Shown here: piece by piece, positions 1 through 12,105 of the stretch
How positions within the stretch are numbered: the stretch's first letter is position 1
How the letters are laid out: every line of letters starts with the position of its first letter
Origin: Rallus limicola
Lineage: Eukaryota > Chordata > Aves > Gruiformes > Rallidae
NCBI GenBank assembly: GCA_022605955.1
Contig: JAKCOZ010000005.1
Location: 47,172,950 to 47,236,949 of the forward strand
DNA: 64,000 bases
Direction: 5' to 3'
Program-made: the position numbers and the translations under genes
Notes under the pieces: model-generated
The model's database searches: none
Told to the model about the DNA's origin: nothing
What the model saw: the letters and a program-made list of their open reading frames with translations, nothing else

Positions 1-1662
1 CCAATCAGTTCGATACCTGTAGCTTCCTAATAAAGCCAAATGGTATTTCACAGCGGCTAACCAAGCACACAAGGATGTATAAATTAAGCAACATTCTCTT
101 TATTCACCTTTTGCCTTTAAGTGACTGCTTTGTGTGCATAGAAACACAAAAGGATTTTTTTTTCTTCTTAAAGGCAGCCAAAGAGAATAACTTCAGAACA
201 CAGGAATTATTCCAATAATAAAACAGGATTAATTTTCTACTTAAAAAACATTTTTCTATTTGAATTGGGATTTGTATTTGTACCCAAATCTCTACTTGGT
301 GACTATTAAAGAAATGTGCCCAGTATGAAACCATAAGCTCACTGACATAACCACCAAGACATATCTTTTAGCAAAAGATGTTTTAATTTTCGGAGTAAGA
401 TTAGCTGTTGAGTCATTTGTACTTCAAGAACTCTGTGTGCCTCATGAAGAATATCAACCCAACTGCTGATTTAGATGGGAATTCTTATTTGTGAGTTCTG
501 TCCAGGAAACCTGTCCTAAGGACAAGTGAAGGCAAGTCTTTTCCATGGGGCAGCAGCTGTATGTAGATTGGACTCATCCAGGAACTCATTTACAAACTGC
601 CTTCCACTAGAAACCCCAGTCACAGAATGTCTATATACCTTCTCTAAGATAGAAGTATAGTTGGTAAATGACTTGAAAAACCCAGACGTATAATATGAGT
701 TGTCCTTGAAGACAAAAACCATATGACACATACTACCATACTCTGTAGTGTCCTGCTAAAAGGCACTTGGATGCTGCATTAGAGAATGCTGCCTCTCTGA
801 TGTTCTGCAAAAGTAAGGCTAGAAGGCTGGTTGGTGGTTCTGTAGACCTTTCATAAGACGCCTATGAACTTTCCTCCTAAAATATCACTCCCCAGTAGAG
901 TGAGCAACTCTATCCTTTGCATATTTCTCTTTATAAATGTTGTATATTTAATATTTATCCCTTTAACTTTGTTTATCAGAACATATTCCACTCTGGTGCT
1001 TTGCATTAGGACAGAAGGATGATAATGGTTTTGATGTATTCTTATGCTGTAATCAAGAGTGAGTGTTTACTTTTCCTGAACTTTCTCCAAGATTATAATG
1101 CATCATAACTTTGCATTCACTGAAATTCATTTTCCCCAGTTTTTCCTGTAGATAACTGAAATTCCTTAATTTTCTATGCTGAAGGTTAAGGTTTTCCTAT
1201 GTTTCTAGGTCATCCTTTCCTTTGGATCTGTCCATTACCTAATTGCAAAGAACAGGAACCAAATCCTCGTGTTGTATAAATTAACTAACCTGCACTAAAT
1301 TTGAAGGAGATAGTTTCCATTCACTTAAGAGTAATATTTTCTTCATGTCTTTAAGGTAAAAGAGAAGAGAAAGTAGAGAACATTTTTCACATAAAACGTA
1401 TAATCAAAACGAGCCACTTAAGTGTCATAGCATACATTTATAAACATGTATACCTTCATTTTCAGCTCTGGTCAAAGTATGTCCAGCAGACAGTTATCTT
1501 TTCCTTGACCAACCTACCTCACCCAGTTTTTAAGCCATTTTTAACTCTTGTGTATCTTAAAGCCATGTCTCTGACATTCACACGGCAGCTAGCAGGTGAA
1601 ATGTTTTTCTGACGTGTGGGGAGGTAGAATGGCATGAAGTTTTTTCCCCTCCATATTCTATA
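1..1662. other. Intergenic, nothing recognised
   Basis: AT-rich sequence with only short chance frames (76 codons at most). No repeat, RNA gene or exon that I can support. Confidence 0.7.
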
Positions 1663-1668
1663 CTGCAG

Positions 1669-1907
1669 TGTCCTGGTTTTGCCTGGGGTAGAGTTAATTT
1701 TCTTACTGGCAGCTGGTACAGTGCTATGTCTTGGATTTAGGATGAGAATAATGTTGATAATGGCTGATACTTATAGATGTTACCGAGCAGTCAAGGGTTC
1801 TTCAGCTTTGTATTCTGTCCTGCCATGGAGAAGGTAGGGGCACCCAAGAAACTGGGAGGAGGCCGGGACGGCTGACCCAAATTAGCTGTGAGGTTGTTTT
1901 AGCTGCC
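1669..1907 (+). mobile_element. ERV LTR fragment, avian TGTCCTGG family
   Basis: The segment opens TGTCCTGGTTTTGCCTGGGG, followed by AGAGTTAATTTTCTTACTGG. This is the same 5' end as the complete solo LTR at 37496. The body continues to GGCTGACCCAAATTAG near 1870-1885, then similarity stops before the usual ATGACA end, so it is 3'-truncated or internally deleted. CTGCAG occurs immediately before it (1663-1668) and again at 1907-1912. No retroviral coding sequence is attached. Confidence 0.75.
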
Positions 1908-1912
1908 TGCAG

Positions 1913-4639
1913 GGTTAAAACAAAAGACACAGCTATACCACCCATGAAATCTGGAAACCACCATTGCTGCAAGATAAGAGGGGACATATAACCACATGGT
2001 AATGCCTACTCTGTTTCTTATAGTAACAGACACTGAATCTCCAGGCTGATCCAGCATACCTACTTTTATTTTAACCTTAGTACTGGATTGAGAATTCAAT
2101 CATTTTAAGGATAAAAACAACTGGAAGCATCCAAGACAATAAAAAATCAATACACAAAACTAAAACTGTAAAATAAAAGTTACAAAACAATGAAGGACAC
2201 TTGTATTGCCCACTGCAGAGAACAAACAAGTTTGATCCTACAGTACCTGATACATTAAATGTTCTGATGAAACTACTGTGCATTTAAGAGATGAATGATG
2301 AAAATTAGCGTGTTTTGTTGATGCAGTGATACACAGTGGATGGCAAAAGTATAGCTGCAAATATATGAAGTAGGGAGATAACTAAAACTCCAATAATGAG
2401 AAGGCAATACATATCAATCCAGCTCACATCATCTTAACTCAGCTGCCACTCAGCTGACTCTCAGCTGTCAGAAAAGCATCTTTGATTACTTTGATTAGTT
2501 TTGATTACTTTGGTTAGTTGCTCTTCAATGTTGTTATTGTATCTTCTTTTGTTTCTAGACATATGAAAAGCATATACATCTATCTATTTCTGTTCCTTTC
2601 TAGCCAGTCATTACTAGGTTCCTCTGTTTTAAACCTAATGCTTTAATCTACATTATGGTAACAACTAGTTTGAGTTATCTTTTCAGTCTTTGAGAGATCA
2701 CTATAGGGAAAGGTCTAGGCAAAGCCTTTCCAGAACACTAGCTAATTTAAGGTCTCTTTATAACACTATTTTTCCTCTACATTCTACGAAAGTCTCTAAT
2801 TTGATTTCTAACTTTCCCTAGCATCTGCACATATCAGAAGGAAAAAATACGCTTCTAAGCATCTTCAGGAATGTGTTTAACTTCAGCAGTAATACAGAAT
2901 GCTTCCAAAACAACACTAGCAAAACAGTTTATGTTTAGTTAATCATCAGCTTTTGTTTTCAAATTTACAAGTAAATATATGTTTGATGCTCTTGAGTACC
3001 TGTTATTTTTCAGATATTGTAGGCTTCTTGTCATTGATTCTTCCACCCACCAGCAAAAATCTCAAGACAGAAAATCTGTTACTAAGTCTTGTTGTGTGAG
3101 CCTGGACATTCATTTGAAGACACCACACAGGAAATTAAACCCCACTGTCTAGTTTGTGCTTGGTATCTATGCAGCGTATTAAAAGCTTTAAGGTCTCACT
3201 GCTTTATGGGAATACACCAAAACTGTGTCACATTTGGGAGGCTGAAAGCTTACCACATGAAAGAAGAAAATACTGAAAAGCTTAATTAGAATACAGTAGT
3301 AACAGGGGACAATCTCCAGACTGCACCCACCTCAGCACTAGTAGAATTAATCTTCCAGAGAACCAAACCCTCTGTGAGAAAAAGCCTGAAAATCTCTTCT
3401 CTGCAGTGACCTCTCATGATGGCTGCCCTTAGAAATTATAAAATGCGGGGGCTTATGAATATGTGAGCTCAAACAAAGTGATGTTTTTGAAGCAGCTCTT
3501 GGAAACAAAATTAACTGAGAGTCTCAAAATTTTTGTGTCCAAATGTAGCATTCATATAAATGATTTCATTTTTCTCCAGTCATTTATTTATACATACACA
3601 AGCCGCCCTCAGTCATCCTATACATGCAGACATAAACAAATCAATTAATTGTTTTCTCAAGCAGATTTAAAAAGAAAAGCATGTGAGAGTTTATCTGTTT
3701 CTAAATGCTTGGAAACCGCTACTATAGGGACCTGATAATTACCAGAATGACAAGAAAGAAGCAAGTCTTAAAATGGGAATAGACATGGTATTTCCTTGAA
3801 TCATAAGACCTGCAATAGAAGTTTAATCACTCTTCATATGACAAGGCTATCAAGAGAAAGGGTTATGGCTGTAAGGCAAATCACATGGCAGGAATAGGGA
3901 CCAAGCAACAACAATTTCATAGCAGCGGCTTTTTTACTAAAGAACAGGAGATGTCATCACTGTCTATCTGGATGCATTTCTGAATATGTCAAAGGCACGA
4001 TCTATGTTGGTACCAGTGATATTATAGAAGTGCTGAGAATGTCTAGAGGCTAAATTTAGGTAGCAATGCTAGGAAAAAGAACTGTAGAAAGACCTGGAAG
4101 ATAGATTCTGGGTCACCCAGTACTTTCACCAATTACACCACAAGATCTCTTCATAAAAGTATCAAGAACCCCTCCACAGTAAGTGTGTTTTAGTTGCTCT
4201 TGATATTCCTTCTAAAAGGCTGTTCACTACTCATTTATAAGCATTCATAATTAACAGCCAGATTAAACCAATCTGCTTTTGTGCTAGCTTTGTCTTCTCC
4301 ACAGAAAACACTTGTTTTAGAGTGACACTTCAAATTAACAAGATTTTGCAGTGCCCATTCGTGGATCGGTTTTCTGAGAAACTGTGTTTATCTGGAATAA
4401 GAAATCAGTCCCAGATCTACTGTTAGGCTGCTAGGCTGTGGTAGGATCCTGCTCCTCAGTCTCCTCTCTCCCTTAAATTTGAGTCCTCAAATGCACAAAT
4501 TTGCATGCCATTTAATTGAACTCCATCTCATTTCACCTCCTATGTCCTAAAGACATATTTACTTCCTTATGTCTTTTCTTTTATGGAAATCTTATGAGAT
4601 CTTGACCATATACAACCTGAGGTATTTCCTCGGCAAATT
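1913..4639. other. Intergenic, no gene recognised
   Basis: AT-rich; contains the small 19-bp tandem at 2481. Nothing else supported. Confidence 0.7.
2481..2518. repeat. Two tandem 19-bp units
   Basis: TTTGATTACTTTGATTAGT is followed directly by TTTGATTACTTTGGTTAGT, one mismatch apart. Confidence 0.85.
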
Positions 4640-4965
4640 TCTATTTCTGTTCCAAGACCATAACTGAAAATAGCCAATATTACTCTGGAAAAATACAAAA
4701 AAAACCTCCTGTAATATCTGTCCATTCAGCCAGATACTTTCTACTTTTCCTATTGCCATCTCTCCTTACCCAGATTATAGTTCATGCACTTTAATTCCTG
4801 ACTTTTCCACTTAACTAAATTCCCATGTGACACTGCTGTGTTCATATCCAGACAGTTTCATTTTCCTTTTGGTTGTCTAGAAAATCAATTGCCATGTTAA
4901 AGTGATCCATTTTTTCTTATAACATCTGTGTTTGGTAAACCCCTTTTACGTCTTTGCCATTCACC
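4640..4965 (-). mobile_element. Probable ancient CR1-type LINE, reverse orientation
   Basis: The segment from about 4800 to 4950 (AACTAAATTCCCATGTGACA, then TTGTCTAGAAAATCAATTGC, then TTGGTAAACCCCTTTTAC) matches, from memory of the family, the reverse-complemented RT region of old amniote CR1 elements. Divergence is high and the limits are uncertain. Confidence 0.45.
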
Positions 4966-5525
4966 ATGATATTCAAAATAGAAAATTACTTTGGGAAAGA
5001 ATTTCCTTGAAAGCATTCTTGAAGAGAAAAGCAACACTAGTGAGCAAAAATGATGATGTAGACTAGGGAGAAACCCATGTACAAATCTTTATTGCTTAAT
5101 CTCTTATATGAATTCTTATGCAACACTTTGTTTTGACATTGGCTTTGAGCCAATTTAAGCAGAAATCCCAAGGAGTCAAACTTGTTCATTTAATAGCAAA
5201 AACATGGAGGGAAGGGAGACCCACTCCAAGAGTGTTAAGGGAAATTGCCTGTTGCTAAGAGCTGCTCTTATCAAGGATACATAGAACTGCAAAGCACATC
5301 CCTCCCTGTGACAGGAACAGATAAGTATCCCCAAATCTCCTAAAAACCAGAAAGAAATTACATCTGGTCTAGGGGGACACATTATATATATGCTACTTAC
5401 TGACATGATATTTGAATAAAACTAGTATAGAAGTTTAAACAACAGCAGGCAAGTAGATACAGAGTCTGGTGTTCTTTATTTGAATTCTTAAGTTCTGCAG
5501 CAATACAAAATATTATTCTCATCAC

Positions 5526-5545
5526 CAGTAATAATAATAATAATA
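5526..5545. repeat. Short (AAT)n microsatellite
   Basis: About five AAT units, slightly imperfect. Confidence 0.8.
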
Positions 5546-6845
5546 GCGATATTAATTATAATAGTATCATAAACACTTCTATAGCAAATCACAACATTTA
5601 TGATATAAGTCGTCTTAGCATGCTGAAACTTTAAGTGGGAAAATGCCTCAAAGACTGGGTAAAGGCCTTCCAAGTGTGTATCTTGAGTGATCTGTATTTC
5701 AGAAGCCAATATTTCTTTAAAGAAATAAAGCCAAGTTACCTCTGGGGACAATAAGCTTGTGGTAAAGTATTTTTCCTTTCAGCACCAGCAGAGGTAGTTG
5801 GGAGAGCAAGCACTGCCTACCCTCATGTACATCAGATGGAGAACAGTTTTTATTCACTGTTCTAAATCAGACCTCAGGGTTATCTTACATGTTTCTTATG
5901 CATACCCACTTAAACATGTCAGCAGCTTCTACTTCAGAGAAAATGCTTTTCTTCCTGCTGCAGTGAATATAGTGCTGCCCCTACCTCTATAAGACATTGT
6001 TGGTTTCCTTACTTATTTTATTTGCAGCACTATGCTAGCATTAGATATTAGAAGACCTCTCGGAATTTCAAATAAGTAAATCCCCAGCTAATTCATCCAA
6101 TTCCTCTTGTAAAAAAAAAACACAACCATAGCATTTTCAAATAAATGCTATAGTCGGAGCAACAGACCTCTGTCACTTCAGATGAGCTGCACCTCTCATC
6201 TTGCAGAGATCAGTGCAACACAATGGATGACTCTTACTTTATTTTTTTTTTAGACTATCATCAGCCCACAGCAGTCAAGCAGCAAGGCAGCTCGGAACAG
6301 CATTCTGCGCAGGGTAGCACATTGTCATGGCAACCAAACAAATGGGTCATCCCACTCCTGCTCGGTTTCATTGTTGCATAGTGTGTAAGAGAAATCACAG
6401 CATGAGCATAAATGTGTCTTTGAGCTTCTGCGGACCGAGCCAAGTTCCCTTCCTAATCTGCTCTTGGGCACAGTACCTCTTGGGGAGGCACTGGTCTGGT
6501 GTGCCTGCTCAGGGACACGCAGATGTTTATGTTTCTGAGCTTGAGCTCAGGGGGTGAAGAAAAGAATTTTAGAGTGAAAGCAACTGCTAGGAGCCAGAGA
6601 TTATCTTCTCCAACAAATTGTTGGGTGATAGAGAGAAATACACTACTAAAGCAAAGGCGGTACAGTAGAAATGTCTGAGACACATGATGGTGGGGGAATA
6701 ACTGGGAAATGTGCTGATTTAGTGGGACAAGTGGATGAGGGAATCCTCTGAGGAGTGTGAAGCAGTGTGTCTGCTGAGCACTGATTTTGTCTGACTTCCA
6801 CCCTGTGCTTTCCTTGCTGTTGCAGTCTTGTTCTCCTTCATGTTT

Positions 6846-6893
6846 TTTCTCATTCCCATTCTTTCTTTCTTTTCTCATTCCCATTCTTTGTCT
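6846..6893. repeat. Two tandem units, period 25
   Basis: TTCTCATTCCCATTCTTT occurs twice, 25 bases apart, in a pyrimidine-rich stretch. Confidence 0.75.
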
Positions 6894-7623
6894 ATTCTGT
6901 GATATTCCTTCACTGATACTTCACCTTCTACTCCTGTGCTACAAGTATCTCACACCCACCCTGCCACCCTCCATAGCTTCTGGTAGGACTGTTTCAGCAT
7001 CACCGATCCTTCACATTGCAAGCTACTTTCTATCATGATTTTTTGTTTTCAGAAAGATGAGAACTTAATCAATTTTATAGCTATTCCAGCTGGAGTTGTG
7101 TGTGCCAAACATCTGCCTGAAGACGGTATTTTATTGAAGTTTATGTCATTATGGTCAGCCAAAATTAATAAAACATTTCCAAGATTCGGGACAGGGAGGA
7201 AATGGACCTGGGCCAAAATTATGGTAAACTTAAAAAAATTTAAACAAATTTCCCTCTCTTTACCCTATCCTCATGCTACAGAGCAGGGATTTGCAGTTTT
7301 TCAGGACATGCTGCTGTTTCCTTCAGGGCATGATTCTAGGTTTTGTTAAGAATATCTGCTCTTTTACAAACAAGATCTAAGCCCCCGAAAAATTGTCATT
7401 TTCACATCTCAATGGAGGACTCCTAGTGTTTACCACAGAAGATCCCAACAGGATTTGTTTATGCTGTGCATGCTGCAGGGCAGAGACTGGAGTGCAGTGT
7501 TCCCCAAGGGGAGGATGAGCCTGTAGTCAGAAAAAGGTGAGCAGATTCTTGAGATGGGAGCTGGATCAAGAGGAAGATCAAGACTACAAGACAAGAAGAT
7601 ACATTTAAAATGATGAGCAGTGA

Positions 7624-7895
7624 TAGAATGGTTTGGGCTGGAAGGCACCTTGAAGATCATTTAGTTCCAACCCCCTGCCCAGGCTGCACAAATCCCCATC
7701 CAGCCTGGCCTTGAACACTGCCAGGGAGGGGGCAGACACAGCTTCTCTGGGCAGCCTGTGCCAGGGCCTCACCAACCCTCACAGGGAAGAATTTCTTTCT
7801 TATATTTAATCTAAATCTACCCTCTTTCAGTTTAAATCTCTTACTTCTATTGCTACACTCTCTGATAAAGAGTCCCTCCTACCTTTCCTGTAGGA
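7624..7895 (-). mobile_element. CR1 LINE 3' end, reverse orientation
   Basis: Read on the + strand it starts TAGAATGGTTTGGGCTGGAA and continues through CCAACCCCCTGCC, CAGCCTGGCCTTGAACACTG and CTACCCTCTTTCAG. This is the reverse complement of a CR1 3' untranslated region and the end of ORF2, 5'-truncated as most CR1 copies are. Non-functional. Confidence 0.9.
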
Positions 7896-9589
7896 AGAAG
7901 ATGATTTAAAGCCAGTGATTAGCTGTTTTCAGAGACCAGATCTAATGTGTGAACAAATGAGAAGAGACAAGAAGGGTTCTGGATTTAATGATAATCCCAG
8001 ATACTGGGGAAGAACTGGGACTGGACAGGCAAGAGCATTGTGGGGAGTGAGCCTGTAGTGAAAACACACTGGGTGCAGTTTTGCAGATGATGAACTGCTT
8101 ACCTGAGAACAGGGAGGCACAGGAGACAGCTATGGGGAGTGAAAGGAGACACGATAAATGAAATGACTCAACTCTCTGAAAAGCAGTGGTGCAGTGGGAG
8201 GAAAAGAAGGAGCAGGACAGATTGCTTAAAGACTAGGAAAGGAGAAAGTGGGACTGATTGCAAAGGAAGACAGGTGTAAGAAATCCAAGAAAGGGTAACA
8301 GAGAATGAGAGCAAGAGCAGTAAAATACTTTAATGAGAAATATGGAGAGTAGAGATTTATCCTATAGAGAAACAGCAGGAGTTATGCTTGGAATGGAATT
8401 AAAAATTCTTAATCTTCTGTCAGAAAATATGTGTAAAACTCCTCAGAAATGGTCTCAATGCCCACTTAGAAGGAAAATTTGCCATGGCCAGCAGCTACTT
8501 CACTAACTCAATCTACAGCGTTCTGTGCAGTGGCTTGAGTTGTTGCCACCATGCAGGCAAACAATGAAGACACCATTATAATGCCACACTATGGGATATC
8601 CTGCTCCTGTTTCTGTTAAAAAAACAAACAAAGCATCTAAAAAAAAAAGAATATTACATGTACACTGCCTTTAAACCAACACTGAGCTCTCTCAAAACAT
8701 TAGAAATGCACTTCTCTGTACTATCTTCTCTCACCTGCTCATATGACTCTCTTATGGTGGAAGGCTTACTTAAAGGTCATGCACTGTTATTGCAACAGGA
8801 ATTGGGGCTCAGTTTTATGCAACAGTCTGTTGTGATAATATGGTAGAATTTTGCTGTGAGAGGTGTACAGTTCACAGGCCCACAGGTCAGAAGGTGTGTA
8901 TAGAGGGAAGAGAAAATTTGCTCTCTGCATTAAAGCTTCCACAGAATTAATTATCTTATACCCAGCCTCTCTCCATGATGTCACATACAATGCTAGGCAA
9001 GTCACTAGAGCCGAACTATTCATGTGTGGCAATTAATTATGTTTTACTCATTATGTGAACCTGAATTGAAAAGTTGTTGTGCTTCCACCATTGCTTTTCA
9101 TGTCTTCAATGGATGTGCTTTGAATGTCTAATGTGCTAAATGCACTGAAAAAATGTTTTCTGTTGGTAACTCAAAATAAACAGAAATTATTTTAATTTCT
9201 TTTTTTCTTCAGACATAAAGTGGATGTATGAATACTGCCTTATGTTACAGAGGTGTTCTGAAAATATGTTCATTTCTATTTGTGTAGCTGTTGGATGTTA
9301 ATATGAACATCATGAAAAGTCTCAGAGAAAGTTCAATAGCTCTGTCTTTAGAACAGTCTTTGAAAAGTGCAGGAGTCACATGAGTAAACAAATTACTGAA
9401 AAAATATTTAGAAGGTGAGTACAAAATCAGTCAGATGTGCTATGAAGAACACAGTATGTAATGATGAGATTACAGATGGAATTAGAAAGCATAATCACAA
9501 AAAGCCAAATTTAGTTTGCATACACATCTTAATTCTTAGATTTCCTATCTATTGAGGGTTTGACTTTTCAGACTCAGCAATTATTTAAT
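7896..9589. other. Intergenic, nothing recognised
   Basis: A purine-rich stretch (about 7960-8340) lies here, then AT-rich sequence. No gene or named repeat. Confidence 0.65.
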
Positions 9590-10770
9590 AGTATATTTGT
9601 TCAACATGGATTAACCAATGGGAAATCATACTTAATCAATTTGATAGCCTTCAATGATGGCATGATTGTCTGGGTAAATGAGAGCCATGGATGTTGTCTA
9701 CCTTGACATCAGCAAGGCTTTTGATGCCATCTCCTGTAACATCCTCATAGGTAAGCTTTGAAGGTATGGGTCAAATGAGTGGTCAGAGAGGTGCATCAAG
9801 AACAGGCTGAACGGCAGAGCCCAGAGGGTTGAGATAAGAGGCACAGAGGGTCCAGTTAGAGGTCATTAGCCAGTAGTGTGCTCCAGGGGTCAGTACTGCA
9901 TCCAGTCTTGTTCAACATATTCATCAGTGACCTGGATGAAGGGACAGAGTATGCTCTCAGCAAGTTTGCTGAAGATACAAAGCTGGGAGGATTGGCTGAT
10001 ACACCCGGAGGCTGCATTGCCATTTGGAGAGACCTGAACAGGCTGCAGAGTTGGGCAGAGAGGAACCTAATGAAATTCAACAAGAATAGTATCAAGGCCT
10101 GCACCTGGGGAGGAATAATCCCAGGCACCAGTACAGGTTAGGGCTTGACCTGCTGGGAATCAGAGCTGCAGAGAAGGGCCTAGGAGTCCTGGTGGACAAC
10201 AAGCCTTCCATCAGCCAGCAGTGTACCTTTGTGGCCAAGAAGGCCAATGATATCCTGGGGTGCATTAAGAAGAGTGTGGCCAGCAGGTCAACCCTCTTCT
10301 CTGCTCTGCCCTGGGGAGGCCACATCTGTAGTACTGTGTTCAGTTCCGGACTCCCCAGTTCAAGGAAGACTACTGGAAAGAGTCCAGCAGAGGACTACAG
10401 ATATGATGTCTCACATGAGGAAAGGCTGAGAGACCTGGGGGTCTTTAGCCTGCAGATGACTGAGATGGTAGTGATCAACATTTATAAGCATCTAAAGGGT
10501 GGGTGTCTAGAGCACAGCGCCAGACCCTTCTCACTGGTGCCCAGTGACAGAGCAAGGGTAAACAGGAATGCAGAGAGTTCTGTCTGAGGGTGTCAGAGCA
10601 CTGGGACAGGCTTCCCAGAGATGTTGTGGAATCTTCTCCTGTGGAGATATCCAAAACCCACCTGGATACAATCCCGTGCAACCTGCTGTAGGTGATCCTG
10701 CTTTAGAAGAGGCTTGGACTAGATAATCTCCAGAGGTGCCTTCCAACCCTGATCATTCTGGGACTATGTG
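9590..10770 (+). mobile_element. CR1 LINE, 1.2-kb 5'-truncated copy with reverse-transcriptase remnants
   Basis: The sequence follows a CR1 ORF2 from the reverse-transcriptase region to the 3' end. Recognisable blocks are GATGTTGTCTACCTTGACAT near 9693, CAGTCTTGTTCAACATATTC near 9902 and AGAGGTGCCTTCCAACCCTG near 10732. A frame at 9878-10141 reads LFNIFISDLDEG and FAEDTKLGG, where active CR1 has the catalytic FADD, so a catalytic aspartate is changed to glutamate. The frame is broken by shifts and internal deletions in the 3' half. It is a dead copy. Confidence 0.92.
9878..10141 (+). pseudogene. CR1 reverse-transcriptase fragment (inactive)
   Basis: This 87-codon open stretch lies inside the CR1 copy. 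It contains [20 protein letters not shown] and then FAEDTKLGG, matching the palm region of a CR1-type reverse transcriptase around the FADD motif. The active-site pair is E-D in place of D-D. The frame is closed on both sides, so there is no functional protein. Confidence 0.75.
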
Positions 10771-12029
10771 ATATAATATAATAATATAACATTATGTAGG
10801 CTTTATACATTCATACTTACTGTGACAGAAACAAGCAAACATTGAACCAATAAGAAAACCTCATTGTTCAGAGCCATTAGCTTAGTATGCTCTTTTCTAG
10901 GTCAGTGTGATCATGTTATGTGGGTGTGATTGTAATCTAGTCTGTGTTCTACTTTCATTTTTCTATTCTTTCACATTCTTTCTGACTAAGAGTGTATCTT
11001 TCTACATAAATATATATACAGTGTCATATGCAGTCAGATAATAGTCCTGAGAGCAGGTGTGAGATGTTTAATGCAACACAAAAAATCACATTATTGTCAA
11101 AAATCACTAGCAGCCCATCAGGGAGACAGGTATTTTAGAAAAGCAGTATAAAAAGGCACCCCTTGACCTAAGGAGGTCAAGACACAGTGTGTGTAAGACA
11201 CAGCCACATAAATAATACACAGGCAGATTAAATAATAATAAAATTCATTGATCATATCAGCAAAAACTCGATACTTTTCTGTATCTAGGCAAACATAATT
11301 GAGAATGTTGTCATATCTTTCATATCAGAAGTATTTGCCACTGCTTTCCAGAGCTGCAGTTAAAGGGATAGCTATTTATTCTCCTTGTCACTATAAGATT
11401 TTACATATAGTAAGCAAAATGCAAGCAAGTGATCAGGCAATATATGATAGATTCTTTGTTTTGTTTCCAGTTCCCAAAGTCCTTTTGTGGACTATAATCA
11501 TCATTTATATTATTATCTAAAAAATAAAATTTACTAAAGTATAATAAAATGGAAGAATAGATCAAAATCTAGATGATAGTAATGGTGAACATTTCTAAAT
11601 AAAAAACTAATTTATTCAGTGTTACTGCATTATGTGAGAGATTGTGACTTAAAAGATTTATGAAGCACTTGTGTTTGAAGATGGGAAGGAAATAGTGGGA
11701 AAGTCATACTTTTGAATGAAATACCTAAACATTTTTGCACTAGCAAGAGAAATACCACATTTGTGACCATTTTTAACATTGGCAAACAATATATAATGAA
11801 ATATTTAATTAATCTATAAAACATTTAAAAGTGTGATCAGTTTATAGCTAGCATAGTTCATGGTAGCAGTGAAAAAAACAGGAAAAAATTATTATTTCAG
11901 GAACAGAAGCACACACACCTTCCAGCAGAAGATCCACACCATATTAGTTTGGGAAACTGAAAATTGAGTGAGGTGAAGAAAGAGGGATGCGGGAGAGCTG
12001 ACTGTGCATACCTGACTTTGCCAAGTGTG
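10771..12029. other. Intergenic, no gene recognised
   Basis: AT-rich, with the TATA-like box and palindrome at 11147-11181 as the only structured feature. Confidence 0.65.
11162..11181. promoter_or_regulatory. Perfect 8-bp palindrome with everted AGGTCA half-sites
   Basis: CTTGACCT-AAGG-AGGTCAAG contains TGACCT and AGGTCA arranged as an everted repeat with four bases between them, a geometry some nuclear receptors accept. A TATAAAAAGG box lies just upstream (11147-11156). Whether any factor binds it is unknown. Confidence 0.3.
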
Positions 12030-12105
12030 CTGTGGGAGTTTGAACTAGCTACTTTCCTCCCCTGTGCCTCAGCTTTTCTCTCTGTGAAATGGAGCCAACA
12101 ACAAA
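12030..12105 (+). mobile_element. MIR SINE relic
   Basis: CCCTGTGCCTCAGCTTTTCT followed by CTCTGTGAAATGGAGCCAAC matches the core and downstream part of MIR (tgcctcagtttcctcatctg, taaaatgggg) with several mismatches. About 75 bases are recognisable. Confidence 0.55.

Larger units (their letters stand above)
4966..7623. other. Intergenic, no gene recognised
   Basis: Contains a short AAT microsatellite and a 25-bp tandem. The longest frame (143 codons, minus, 6453-6884) has low-complexity, charge-rich content and no domain I recognise, so it is treated as chance. Confidence 0.65.

Noticed and set aside
6453..6884. 143-codon minus-strand frame
   Set aside because: Low-complexity N-terminus, no recognisable domain, no splice or promoter support.
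7035..7349. 104-codon + strand frame
   Set aside because: No known motif and no context; treated as chance.
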